A stretch of DNA of 64,000 nt from Pyropia yezoensis (GCA_009829735.1 CM020619.1:29104063-29168062); one strand, 5' to 3'. Shown: positions 21,810 to 31,962, numbered from the stretch's first letter. The notes: generated by a model not told the origin, from the sequence alone. Numbers and translations: made by a program.

Positions 21810-22527
21810 GGTGTGCTTACCTGCAGTTCTGTGTTAAGTCTTGACTAAGTCAATTTCAAATATACTTGTATAATTTTCCAGGCCTTGGTATTAAAGTCAT
21901 TGCATTCTTTCCACGACCGGGGCTGCCCATTTGCGCGAGGAAGCGCCACGAAGCCTCGGCCTCGTCCGCCCGCCTCCCTGACTTTGGACATGAGCCACCC
22001 CGTCCCTCTCCTCTCCCCCGTTGCTCGTCACAAACTGCTGGGCAGAAGCGCTGACGGCCTCGGCCGCTCCGCGGCTGCCGCCACAGACGTGCACTTGCTC
22101 CCCCTCCGCCGTCCTTGATTTGGCGCTCGGGGGGGAGATAAGGTCGGCGACGAGGCCATCGCCCTTCTGGCGTCCCCTCCCCCACGGCCTTGCCTTTGAT
22201 ATCTTTCTTCTGGTCGCACCCCCCGCCGCTCTCGCGTCCCACTCCCCCCAACGCCTTTGGTGTGGTTCTAGGGCAGCCGGTACACCCATGGGCCCGGTCC
22301 TTCCGTAGGGGGGGCTCCCCCTCAACCTGAGCGACGTCGACGCGCCCTGTCCCTCCTGCCCCATCCGCGCACTATTTCCCCTGCCGTAACGTACCCACGG
22401 ATGGGGTGTGTAAGAAGGAGGGAGGGCGGTGGGGGGGGGTGGCGGCACGGTCTTCTCCCCTCCGTGCAGAGGTGGGGCCGTGCCAGCTGCGGTACCCCCT
22501 TTCCGCTCCGAGCCAAGCACGGCGGCC
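21810..22527. other. intergenic region
   Basis: This is the upstream region of the PDCD2-type gene. A 60-bp AT-rich stretch at 21835-21900 stands out directly 5' of that gene and may be promoter. The remainder is GC-rich with competing short ORFs and no supported gene. Confidence 0.45.
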
Positions 22528-23301
22528 ATGCTCCCGCTCACGGTCGCGGCACTGGCCCTCTCTCCCCCTCGCCCGCCGCCGCCGCCGCTGCCACCCCTCC
22601 CCCGCCTGGCACTCCCACGCGTCGCGGCCGCGGCGGCGGCCGCGCTTGCCGCGCCGGCGCCGCTCGGCCGCGTCCTCGCCCGCCTCGCCGCCGCTAATGC
22701 CAACTCTGCGGCCGAAGCGGTGGTAGCGCTGCCGCCGCTCCCTCCACCGCCACGGCCACCGCTGCCGCCACCGCCGCCGCCATTGCCACCCCTGCCGCTT
22801 CTGACGACAACAACGGTGGTGCTGCTGCCCCAGCTTCCACCCACCCTGTGGCTGCAGCCGCCGTCGGTGGCGGCCATGCTGGGTGGTGGTGGTAGTGGCA
22901 GTGTTGCTGGGGGTCGGGGGAGGGGAGGGCGAGGGAGGGTCCTACAAGGGCATCACGGCACCCCACCCCCATTGGCGGCCGGGGGCGCGGCCGCTGCGGC
23001 TGCGTGTGGTGGGACGGTGCCACTGCTGGTGCGCGCGATCGGGCGGCGGCTGGTGGCGGCCGCGGCGACCGCGGCGGCGGCTGCAGCGGCGGTGCTGCCG
23101 CCCTCTGCCACTGCTAGCGGTGGTGGTGGCGGGGGTGGTGGCGGTGGTGGCAGTTGGGGTGGTGGGCCGGGCAGGTTGGCGGCGGTGGGCGACGACAAGG
23201 CCGGCGGCCGTCCCGACGCCGGGGTGGTGGTGGCCGCCGCCGCGCAGGCGGCTGCGGCGGCCGCGACGGTGGCGTTGCTGATTCTGGTGGCTGGGGCCTG
23301 A
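22528..23301 (+). CDS. doubtful low-complexity Ala/Pro/Gly protein
   Basis: A 257-codon frame from the ATG at 22528 encodes an Ala/Pro/Gly-rich sequence with two hydrophobic Ala stretches (GTVPLLVRAIGRRLVAAAA and, at the C-terminus, VVVAAAAQAAAAAATVALLI). The opposite strand is also open over most of this region, so strand and reality are uncertain. If real it would be an unrecognised membrane or transit-peptide-bearing protein, or its first exon. No domain is visible. Confidence 0.25.
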   Translation: MLPLTVAALALSPPRPPPPPLPPLPRLALPRVAAAAAAALAAPAPLGRVLARLAAANANSAAEAVVALPPLPPPPRPPLPPPPPPLPPLPLLTTTTVVLLPQLPPTLWLQPPSVAAMLGGGGSGSVAGGRGRGGRGRVLQGHHGTPPPLAAGGAAAAAACGGTVPLLVRAIGRRLVAAAATAAAAAAAVLPPSATASGGGGGGGGGGGSWGGGPGRLAAVGDDKAGGRPDAGVVVAAAAQAAAAAATVALLILVAGA

Positions 23302-24557
23302 GTTTCCGGCTTTGGCTGCGCCTCCGAGTGAGGGCGAGGGGGGGCGGCCGTGGTGATGGCCACGACACTGCCGCCTATCATCTTGGGTACGAGTCAGCGG
23401 GCACCGCCGCCGCCCCGCGGCAGTGACGGTCGCGGGCGGCCGCGGGCAGTGGCCGCCGGTGGGGGGCGCCGTTGGCCCGGGGGTGAGGCGTGGACCCGGC
23501 GGCGCCTGTGTCGCTGCGGTAGTGGCGGGAGGAGTTGCCGCCGCGTTCCGCTTGCGCGTCTCCTCCGCTTCTGCTCTGCCGGCCGCCCTCGTTTGGAGGG
23601 GGCGCGCCGCTGCCGCAGGGCAGGGCGGCCTTCTAGCGGCCAGCCGGTCGAGCGGGAGTCAGTCGAGGCGGGCGGGTGGGCGACCGGGCGGGAAGGGAGG
23701 GCTGGCAGGGGGATGCCATCACCATGCCGGCCGTTGGCGGGGCGGGCCCGCCCGTGCCTTAGCGGACGGAAGGCGCCCCCGTGCAGTCAGCCGCGGCGGG
23801 GGCGCGCGGGAGCGCCGGGGAGAGTGCCGGCGGGGCGTCGGACCCCCCCCAGCCCCTCGTGCTCCGGCTCTGGGGGTGCCTACGGCCTTGCCACGGCTGT
23901 AGGCATGGCCGCCTGCAAGTGTCGCCCTGGTGGGCTGCCCCTTGCGCCGCCGCCCCCCACTCGGCGGCGGTCACGTTTGTATCGGGAGGAGGGGATACGC
24001 CCGTCCCCCTAAGTGGGATGTGGGCTGTGGGGTTGGGCGGCGGCTACAGCGAGTTTGGGGGCGCAAGTGGAGCGGGGGGGAGAGCAGCTGAGAGGGCGGG
24101 ACGGCCCCTACCGGGGCGGGCGCGGGCGCGGTGTGCCTGCAGGGGCGGGAATGGGAGTGGCGTGCCGGTGGGGGGAGCGGGGGGGCTGCGCGCAGGCGCG
24201 AGCGCACCCTCTGGCCCTCCCTCCCGTCGCCGCCGCGCGGAGGGGAGAGGTGCTCGCCGCGCAGGCGGCGCCCCTGTCGCTGATGGTCGGGTCGTGGCGG
24301 GCGGCGGCGCTAGTCGGCGCCTCACCTTCGCCTGTGCCCTAGCTAGAGGCTATCCACCTCGAGAGTCATTATACTCCCCCCCCCCGCCGCGTGCACACCT
24401 GTCTTGCTCCGCTTTGCTGGCCACGCTGCCCCCCCTTCCTGTATTTTTTTTCTCGTTTTCACAGGTTTTCCTGTTCCCTATTGCCTTTTGGAGCGATCTT
24501 CTTGGGGTTACCTCATTGGTCGACAGTCAGAAGGTAGACGCGTAAGCGGCCCACAAG
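23302..24557. other. GC-rich segment without a resolved gene
   Basis: Open frames exist on the plus strand (for example 23350-24012, 23423-23902 and 24013-24342), all Gly/Arg/Ala-rich and overlapping one another. They could be later exons of the gene suggested at 22528 or chance. A pyrimidine-rich 24375-24480 stretch leads up to the transposon. Confidence 0.35.
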
Positions 24558-24559
24558 TA

Positions 24560-24587
24560 CGGTGCCCTACCAAAAAAATTTACCCAC
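24560..24587. repeat. left terminal inverted repeat of the Tc1 element
   Basis: Begins CGGTGCCCTACC and ends TTTACCCAC. It pairs with the repeat at 25698-25725, differing at five positions. Confidence 0.85.
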
Positions 24588-24641
24588 TTGGGCCACCACT
24601 CGAGGAGACTGAAATCTGTCGCTATCAAATCGCCGATTTTA

Positions 24642-25556
24642 CTAGTACTTCGTGGGGAAACCCTTGGCTTTGACAACTGCGGCCAGGCGTCGCGGCATAG
24701 AAGAGACAAAACCGGCAAAGTAAGATTGCAGGATAGCATCCCAAACCCGCTGCAACGCCAGGAACAGCTCCTCCTTGTCCTTCGGGGCGGGCTCAATCGC
24801 CCGGACGTGGCGCTCGAGGAAGTCCCAAGCGTTCTCCAGGCAGTTCAGGTCGGGGCTTTGAGGCACCCACGGCAGGCAGCGCAGCCCCAGGTCCTGCCGC
24901 ACCTGGTAGCTGGTACGAGCCGTATGCGGGGGTGCCATGTCCTCCTGAAACAAGAAAGCGTCGGTAGACCCGAAGAGTCCGCTCCCCCTCCCAGACTTGA
25001 AGGTGGGTGAGAGGCACTCAGGAAGCCACTTTTCTCCCGAGCCGCGCCACACGCGAGCGTGCGTCCGAGGTCCGCGGACCTCAAACCGGCTCTCATCAGA
25101 GAAGACGACGCTGGTCCACTCGTCGGTCCAGTAGAGGCGGCGGCGCGCCCACGTCAGCCTCTTGCGCCGGTTGATTGGCTTGACATACGGCTTTGCCGCC
25201 GGCCGACGGGACGCAATGTCAGACTCATGTAGGCGACGACGATGTGTTGACAGTGACACCGGCTTGTGACACCCAGTGTTGTAGGCAGCTCGCAATTCGG
25301 CCAGGGTAGCACAGCGCCCAGAGCGCACAATCCTCAGCAGGCGCCGCGAGCCTCGATTATCGACCAGCGGCGGCCTCCCGGAGCGAGTGGGGCGGGCAGT
25401 GTGGCCATCACGGCGCACGCGCTTCGCAATATGGGGCACGGTTGACTTTTTGAAGCCAACCTGGCGCGCCATAACCCCATTGGATAGCCCACGAAGGGTC
25501 AGCTCCTCAATGGTGGTCCGCTCCGCCGCGGACGCGCACCGGTAGCGCTTTCCCAT
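24642..25556 (-). CDS. Tc1/mariner transposase with shortened catalytic domain
   Basis: From MGKRYR at 25556 the frame encodes 304 aa and is uninterrupted. It has an N-terminal paired-like HTH (ERTTIEELTLRGLSNGVMARQ), a basic linker (HTARPTRSGRPP, a GRPR-like motif), and an HTH_Tnp_Tc3-type second helix region. The DDE triad follows: VVFSDESRFEV, FLFQEDMAPPHTA and PQSPDLNCLENAWDFLE. The spacing from second Asp to Glu is 34 residues (DD34E). Only about 52 residues separate the first and second Asp, against roughly 90 in intact Tc1 relatives. The usual GGGSVMVWG-type strand and following helix are replaced by the short segment SGRGSGLFGSTD. An in-frame internal deletion is the likely cause, so the enzyme is probably inactive. 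The frame extends upstream to 25628, but MGKRYR is the natural start. Confidence 0.88.
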   Translation of the reverse strand: MGKRYRCASAAERTTIEELTLRGLSNGVMARQVGFKKSTVPHIAKRVRRDGHTARPTRSGRPPLVDNRGSRRLLRIVRSGRCATLAELRAAYNTGCHKPVSLSTHRRRLHESDIASRRPAAKPYVKPINRRKRLTWARRRLYWTDEWTSVVFSDESRFEVRGPRTHARVWRGSGEKWLPECLSPTFKSGRGSGLFGSTDAFLFQEDMAPPHTARTSYQVRQDLGLRCLPWVPQSPDLNCLENAWDFLERHVRAIEPAPKDKEELFLALQRVWDAILQSYFAGFVSSMPRRLAAVVKAKGFPTKY

Positions 25557-25697
25557 AGCGATCATGTCGCAAAAAGGGGGGAGAGTGGCTGACGCAGTAG
25601 CCGAAGGCCGGGAAGAAGGGCGGCACAATGCCCCGAAATGGCCCGGTTTATTGGACTTTGTGAATAGAGTCCGAGTGTAATAGCCTCAGATGCAGGG

Positions 25698-25725
25698 GTG
25701 GGTAAAAACTTTTGGGAGGGCACTG
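25698..25725. repeat. right terminal inverted repeat of the Tc1 element
   Basis: On the minus strand it begins CAGTGCCCTCCC and ends TTTACCCAC. A TA dinucleotide follows at 25726-25727. Confidence 0.85.
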
Positions 25726-25796
25726 TACATAGGCGCGTAGCCTGCTAGCAAGAGACAGAGACTGGCTGCAGCAGGGGGCGCCCTTCCCCCGCGGGG

Positions 25797-28700
25797 TAAG
25801 GTGGGCATTTACCGACATAATTAAGTGAGGCTTACCGTTTAACGATTAGTTACCGATTCTTGCCGATTGGTATACCGATAACGACACGGATAATTCCGGT
25901 AAAGGACTTGTCCCGTTCATTCGCCCAACCCTCACTGCGGTGCACAAGGATCGCCTACGCGCTTCACTCTGCTGGCGCGTACGACGACCGCGAATAGGAA
26001 GCACGGCAACGCATAATTTACTCCATCAGCGACCGCATGTCTTTGACCCACTTGCCGTCTGCCCTCCCTCCAAACAAGGAACGCAGCTAGAGCTTGGCAG
26101 CTCGGAAGTTGGAGAGCCGTCGCAGTACCTCTTGAGGGTACCCCGCCACATCCTGCGCGGGCAGAGGGCAAGCCAGCTCAGCTACCGCTGGCACCCTGAA
26201 GTCAAAAAGAAGCGGCTCAGCGGCCGAGCCACTGGGGCGCCCGGCAGCGTCGCCGTGGTCTTCCATCAGATCCTGCAGCACGGCCGCCCAGTCCTGGATA
26301 GTCGCCGGGCCGCCTGAAGAACCGGCCTCATCCGAGTCGTCGTCTTCTGTGCCCCCACCGCCGCTCGCCGTCGCAGGCACTGATGAAGCCTCGCCGGCAG
26401 GGCCGCCGCCTGGGCGTCCGTTCTCTCGCGACCGCGCAGTAGGGTCCAGCACACGGTTGATGGACGGTCGAGGGCCGCCCGCTCCGTTGGCCGCGGCTCT
26501 CTCGCAACCGAGCTGGACAGCAGTGATCATATCCAGCGTCGACAGAGTCATACGGTTTCGAGCTTTGGTCTGCTGCGCAGCGTGCTCCTTAAACTGGCGT
26601 TCGACGGACGCCGTTTGCGGTTTGCACTCGAGCAAAGCGAGAGCGAGCATTGAAAGCTCGGGGCAGGCTCCGCCCATCTCCAAGAACCGCCAAAACTTGT
26701 ACCATGTCCAGCCAGCCGAGCCATATGTCTGGCCATCCTGCAGCGATGGCGTGCAAAACTTGGACGTCACATCGCCCGTCAAGAATTCAAATGTCTGCGG
26801 CACGATTGCATCGGCGCGGGATGACTCGCCAGAGAACCACTTGGCGAAGTAACCGGCCGATGCGTTGGCTAGACGCGGCGCCGAGACGAGGGCCAACGGT
26901 GTTGTGCTCCCGTCCTGTCGCACCAGCTTTCTTGCGGCTTCCATGTACCGCGGGTGCAGAGAAAATGCGGGCAAGAACAGCGGATGCACCTCCGGCGCCC
27001 ACCTGCGCTCGAGATCAGAACAAAAACTCGATTGGCCCAGTCAAGCGCACGCGCCAGCGAGGTGCTGGAAAGTGCTGCCGTAGACGCCCAGCGCATTAGC
27101 CAACGTCGTGTCGTTCCGCTCAAGAACAATGCACGCAAAAGCCAACGGTTTCACGGCCCAGTCAGCAGACTGAAGCGCCTCCCAGAAGTCTGGGGTCCTC
27201 AACGGCTGTAATGCCGTGGGGGCAGCCTGGCCAAGCTCCGCAACCAGGCTGGACAATGTGCTTCGCACGCGAAGCAGGCTGGCGAAGCACATCTGCATCG
27301 AACTTCATCGGGTCTCGCAAACCGTCAAAATTGCCAGTGAAACACCATAGATCCGCTGCATTGCATCCCGAGCACGCGGCATCAGCTTTGCAGAGGATCT
27401 TGCAAGCAAGTAGGCTGCCGCCACAGCACGCTCAATCGTCGGCCGCAACGTAGAATGTTGTAGAACGTGCCTCATGAGGAGGTTGACTTGATGAGCAAGG
27501 CACCGCAAGAATATCAATGCAGGGCACCGAAGCGCCAATATACGGCGTGCCAGGCCGCACTGACCGGCATCGTCCGTGCAGACGCCGCCGACGCGGATCT
27601 CGCCTTCACCCGCTAGCCGGTCAATGAAATCAGCAATTGCTGCTGCGGTGAAGATGCCATCGTGCGGGTGTCCATCGTCCTCCGAATACAACACTAGTCG
27701 CTCTCCAGCAATGCCAACCACAGCACCAAGTACATGGGTGTTGTTGGAACGCTTGCAGCCGTCCAGAATGAGCGTCGCGCGTGCAGATCCTTTCAAGAGC
27801 CGCATTACGGCGGCTTTGGACGACGTGGACGCTTCTGGCGCAGCCGCACGCAAATTCCGTCGCGCCAACTGCCGACGATTGGAATGATGCGCAACAGCCG
27901 TCGGTCGAAGCAGCCTCACCAGGTTTTAAAAGCTGCTATTCTCCACCGCCGAAAATGATAGCCGCAGGTCCGCTACCAGCACTAGTGCGCGCTTCTCGAG
28001 CACAGCTCGCTCTGATGCCGTCAATTCCCGACTGAACAAGGAGTCGAGCTTTAACTCAGCACGCCGCTTCTTGCGGCCCTGGCCGGAGTCAGCCGCCAAG
28101 CCCTCCATGTACGCGCGGACATCGTCGAACTGGTACTTGGTGATGCCCAGACGAGTCAGTAAATCCGCCTCCTGCTCGCGTGTCGTCTCGACCGCAGATG
28201 AAGCGCGTCCCAGCGAGTGGCGTACGCCTGACGGACCGCCATTGCGAAGCTCGTCATCCGCTCCGTCGGCTGGAGAAGATTGCCTGACCAGAGCGCACTT
28301 GTTTAAGTGGGGAGAAATTCTATCTCTACGCCCAGGCAGCGGCTCCGCTGGAGGGACAACGGCGATGTTGGCGATGGCAGCACGATCTCCGTTGCATGCG
28401 GACACGTCCTCTAGATACTTCTTGTGCGCCGCCTCGCACGCGCGACAGTACGCCATCCAAAAGTTGGAAGGCGTGCCGTCAGCCTTCTTGTGGCGCTCAT
28501 CGGACCGGCGGAACGCCCCCCCGTCCGGGACGATAGGGACGGGCATGGTACAGCGAGCGTAGGGTGGTGAGTGGGCGACCTTGAAGTCCAAGAGGAGGAT
28601 AGGCCAGAGTGGGGTTGATGAGCAGAGGGGGGAGAGGAGTGCGGGTACCTGAACATGAGGTGCTGTCGTCACAGCACACGACGCAGTGTGCTGGCCAAGC

Positions 28701-29054
28701 GGGCTCTGAGTGGGACCACGGTGCCGTGTCCCGCTGTTTGGTCTGGCTGCTGCGGTGCGCGGTGGGCCCCAACGTATCGTGCTTGTCAGCTGCTGCAGCG
28801 GTGGTTTGTCCACGCTGGGCGGCGCCATACCACCCAGTCGGACTGCTCGTGGCGGGTCTGGGGCTTGCGCACAGCCTACCTGGCGAAAGGACATTGGTAC
28901 TTAATTTGATGCAGTCAGGTTTTCTCGTGCATAAATCTCATTTATTTATCAACCGTAACGAAGAAAAGTCGAGGGTGTCTTACCGATAACGATCAGTATA
29001 TCGAACTTTAGCGATGTCGTTTTCCGAACGAGGTTACCGAACTTGCCAACCTTA
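25797..29054 (-). mobile_element. hAT-superfamily DNA transposon (3258 bp), degenerate
   Basis: The ends are short inverted repeats: TAAGGTGGGCA at the left and, on the other strand, TAAGGTTGGCA at the right. Both are flanked by the same 7-mer CGCGGGG (25790-25796 and 29055-29061), close to the 8-bp target duplication expected for hAT. Subterminal regions on both sides carry repeated ACCGATAACGA-like motifs (left about 25865-25885, right about 28983-28995), the kind of sites hAT transposases bind. Inside lies one long minus-strand transposase frame with three stops. Confidence 0.85.
26087..28546 (-). pseudogene. hAT transposase, three in-frame stops
   Basis: A single reading frame runs from MPVPIVPDGG at 28546 to the terminal stop at 26087 (820 codons) and is interrupted only by TAA at 27926-27928, TGA at 27305-27307 and TGA at 27041-27043. 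No frameshift is needed. Recognisable parts are an N-terminal BED-type finger (CRAC … HLNKC), a central RNase H-like domain (ATLILDGCKRSNNTHVLGAV, GGVCTDDAGQCGLARRIL, LRCLAHQVNLL) and the C-terminal hATC dimerisation region (LSMLALALLECKPQTASVER, followed by RNRMTLSTLDMITAVQ). The second stop falls where hAT transposases usually carry a conserved TRW motif. A long disordered C-terminal tail follows hATC. The alternative, introns spanning each stop, is unlikely because the sequence around every stop continues the family pattern. Confidence 0.85.
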
Positions 29055-29943
29055 CGCGGGGGGGGGAAGGGGCGTCGCTTAACCTCGAAAGCTTTTTCGA
29101 GCATTTTTTGTGACCCTCTCTTGTCCTTTGAGCTGTACAGTACATTCAGTGCCACCAGCGGACGGTGGAGAGCCATGGCCTGGGCTCGCACGGCCCGGGC
29201 GGTCCGACTGGACGCCACTGCAGTTGCCGGCACTGCCGCCGACAGCGCGTGCGCCGCAGTCCAGCACCGCAGACCCTGATCATCAAGTGGGGGGGGGGGG
29301 CGAGGAGGGCCCCCGCCCCGTCGGCCCGGTGACCCGCTGTAACGGCAGGAAGCGTTCCCGGTGATAAAGTGTGAAAAAAGAGGAACAAGAGGAGGTGCAG
29401 CCCAACCGCCGCGTGGCGCCGACGACCGAGTGGGTGGCTGTCACTCGATGCTGCAAGGCTCTCCCCCCCGCCTTCCCGCCGACGCCGCCTCCCGCCCGCC
29501 AACTGCGCGTTGGGCCGGGCGGGGGGGGTGGCGGGGTGGCGGGGGTGCGGGGACGCCCTCAACCTGTGAGTACGTAGGGGCGTGCCCCTTCCCCCCACTT
29601 GACGCCCGCACCGCCACTGCTGCTGACGTGCGACGGCCACAGTCCGCCGCGTCGGCGTGCGATACTCCTGCCGGCCGTGGAATATGCGCATGGCGCCGCC
29701 ACGGCCGTGAATGCGGCTGCGTATACCCCCGTCGCAGAGGTGGCTGCCCTTCCTGTCCACCCCTCTTCCCAGCGCTGCCCCTAGACACCCTCCCATTGCA
29801 CTGGTCCCCCCTCCTCCCTCCACCCCTCACATTTCCGGGCAACCCCGTCCACCTCCTATCCGTCCAGTCCGCCCACTACCTTGCGCTCCCCCCGACGTTT
29901 TGCTCCCCTTCGCCCGCTACGACCACCCCCGCCGCAACCGACC
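29055..29943. other. intergenic and 5' flank
   Basis: This region follows the hAT target duplication. It includes a GTACAGTACA motif at about 29138 followed by CAGTGCCA, matching one at about 9386. No gene supported. The last 100 bp are pyrimidine-rich leader of the next gene. Confidence 0.45.
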
Positions 29944-31923
29944 ATGCGCCCCCGCCGGCGCCCCCCCCCACGCCGGTGGGCGCCGTCCAAGGCGGCCGCC
30001 GTGGCGGTAGCCGCTACCGCCGCCGCCGCTGCCGCGGCAGCCACCCTCCCCCACCCCGCCGCCGCGTTTGTCCGCTACTCCTGCGAGCCCGTCTCCCTCT
30101 TCTTTTCCGAGGTGTGGCGCCGCGCGTCCACGCCGGGCGCCCCCCCCTGCGGCGCCGTCGGCGTTGGCCCCCCCCTCGACTGTGCGTCGGCCGCCGACCT
30201 GGTCACCGTTGGCGCCGCCTGCTACGCCGCCGCCGCCTCCACCGCCGGGTGTGGCCTCGACTTTATCGGCCGCCTCCGCCTGTCCACCGACTGCACCGCC
30301 CCGCCGCCGGTGGACGCCCCCTGTGGCGCCCCCGCGCCATGTGATTACACCTACGTGGAGGGGGTGGAGCCGGGGTGCCTCGCCGCCCTCCCGCGGGGCA
30401 CCCGCGGGTCGGGGGGCGGGGAGACGACCGACGTGGACTGTGGGTTGCCGCAAACGCTGTTCCGCCTCGACGATGGGAGCTGCCACACTGCCGTCGCGAC
30501 CGCGGCGGGCCGCCGCTGCCGCCTCGAGGAGGTGAGGCGGGCGTGTGTGGGCGCATGCCCGACGCCGTCGCCAACGCCGGGCCTGCCCGTGGTGATCCTG
30601 CCGGCGGAAACGCCAACGCCGACGCCGACCGCCGGCTTGCCAACCGTCGTGTTGCCGGCGGCCACGCCGCGGCCGACGTCAAGGCGCACAAAGTCGCCGA
30701 CGTCAAGGCGCACAAAGTCTCCGACACCAACGCGCAAACTGCCACCCCCGGCATCGCCCACGGCGTCGTCGAGGGCAAAACTCACGACGTCACCGAGGAC
30801 CAAGCCCACGACGTCACCGCGGGCCGAGCCTTCGGCGACGCCCACGGCGTCGCGGCCGTCGTCGCCTTCGCCCACGGCGACGCGGTCGCGGTCGCCCTCG
30901 CGCACGGCGACGCGGTCGTCGTCGCCCTCGCCCACGGCGTCGCGGCCGCCGTCGCCTTCGCGCACGGCGACGCGGTCGCAGTCGCCTTCGCGCACGGCGA
31001 CGCGGTCGCGGTCGCCCTCGCCAACGGCGACGCGGTCGCGGTCGCCCTCGCGCACGGCGTCGCGGTCACCGTCGCCTTCGCCCACGACGACGCGGTCGCG
31101 GTCGCCCTCGCCCACGGCGACGCGTTCGCTGTCGCCCTCGCCCACCGCGTCGCGGCCGTCGTCGCCTTCGCGCACGGCGTCGCGGCCGCCGTCGCCTTCG
31201 CGCACGGCGACGCGGTCGCGGTCGCCCTCGCCCACGGCGACGCGGTCGCGGTCGCCCTCGCGCACGGCGTCGCGGTCGCGGTCGCCTTCGCGCACGGTGG
31301 CACGGCCGCCGTCGCCCTCGCCGACGGCGACGCGTTCGCGGTCGCCCTCGCGCACGGCGTCGCGGTCGCCGCCGCCCTCGCCCACGGCGACGCCGTCGCG
31401 GTCGTCCTCGCCCACGGCGACGCCGTCGTCGTCACCCTCGCCCACGGTGACGCGGCCGCCGTCGCCTTCGCCCACGGCGACGCAGCCGCCGTCGCCTTCG
31501 CCCACGACGACGCGGTCGCGGTCGCCCTCGCGCACGGCGACGCGGTCGTCGTCGCCCTCGCCCACTGCGACGCGGTCACCGTCGCCTTCGCGCCTGGCGA
31601 CGCGTTCGCCGTCGCCCTCGCCCACTGCGTCGCGGTCGCCGTCGCCTTCGCGCACGGTGGCACGGCCGCCGTCGCCCTCCTCGACGGCGACGCGTTCGCC
31701 GTCGCCGTCGCGCAATGCGTCGCGGTCGCCGTCACCGTCGCCCACGGCGACGCGCTCGCCGTCGCTCTCGCCCACGGCGACGCGCTCTCTGTCACCGTCG
31801 CGCACCGCGACGCGGTCACCGTCGCCCTCGCGAATGGCGTCGCGTTTGCCGTCACCGTCGCCCACGGCGTCGCCGTCTCGGGCGTCGCCGACTGCGACGC
31901 CGACGGCAACGACGGCGGCATGA
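29944..31923 (+). CDS. secreted Cys-rich protein with RS/SP decapeptide repeats
   Basis: The predicted product is 659 aa. An Arg-rich start and a hydrophobic Ala/Val core (AAAVAVAATAAAAAAAAT) form a signal peptide ending near residue 40. A globular domain with 14 Cys follows (about 41-205). A Thr/Pro-rich spacer (ETPTPTPTAGLPTVVLPAAT…SRRTKSPT) comes next, then 34 tandem decapeptides of the form SPS(P/R)TA(T/S)RS(R/P/S) and a short tail (ASPTATPTATTAA). The organisation resembles extracellular-matrix or cell-wall glycoproteins with Ser/Pro/Thr stalks, but here the stalk is studded with Arg and reads like an RS domain. The ATG at 29944 has ACC before it and opens the signal peptide; an upstream in-frame Met at 29881 is less suitable. 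I do not recognise the Cys-rich domain. Confidence 0.8.
   Translation: MRPRRRPPPRRWAPSKAAAVAVAATAAAAAAAATLPHPAAAFVRYSCEPVSLFFSEVWRRASTPGAPPCGAVGVGPPLDCASAADLVTVGAACYAAAASTAGCGLDFIGRLRLSTDCTAPPPVDAPCGAPAPCDYTYVEGVEPGCLAALPRGTRGSGGGETTDVDCGLPQTLFRLDDGSCHTAVATAAGRRCRLEEVRRACVGACPTPSPTPGLPVVILPAETPTPTPTAGLPTVVLPAATPRPTSRRTKSPTSRRTKSPTPTRKLPPPASPTASSRAKLTTSPRTKPTTSPRAEPSATPTASRPSSPSPTATRSRSPSRTATRSSSPSPTASRPPSPSRTATRSQSPSRTATRSRSPSPTATRSRSPSRTASRSPSPSPTTTRSRSPSPTATRSLSPSPTASRPSSPSRTASRPPSPSRTATRSRSPSPTATRSRSPSRTASRSRSPSRTVARPPSPSPTATRSRSPSRTASRSPPPSPTATPSRSSSPTATPSSSPSPTVTRPPSPSPTATQPPSPSPTTTRSRSPSRTATRSSSPSPTATRSPSPSRLATRSPSPSPTASRSPSPSRTVARPPSPSSTATRSPSPSRNASRSPSPSPTATRSPSLSPTATRSLSPSRTATRSPSPSRMASRLPSPSPTASPSRASPTATPTATTAA
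30862..31881 (+). repeat. 30-bp tandem repeat, 34 copies
   Basis: The units follow a TCGCCNTCG-CNCACGGCG-ACGCGGTCGCGG-like pattern with substitutions but a strictly kept 30-bp period, encoding the decapeptide array. The repeat contains no stop in most frames, so long ORFs also appear in another plus frame and on the minus strand (one of 1239 codons, 30351-34070). Confidence 0.95.
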
Positions 31924-31962
31924 CCGACTGCACGCACGACGCCGCTCTCAACAGCGTTCCCC

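Larger units (their letters stand above)
24560..25725 (-). mobile_element. Tc1/mariner DNA transposon (1166 bp)
   Basis: The element is bounded by imperfect terminal inverted repeats, 24560-24587 and 25698-25725, matching at 23 of 28 positions when aligned without gaps (consensus start C-R-GTGCCCT). TA dinucleotides directly flank both ends (24558-24559 and 25726-25727), the target-site duplication typical of Tc1/mariner. One transposase frame on the minus strand occupies most of the element. Another transposon begins 69 bp downstream. Confidence 0.9.

Noticed and set aside
21897..22877. 326-codon minus-strand ORF
   Set aside because: Gly/Ala/Arg low complexity overlapping another doubtful ORF; no start context or domain.
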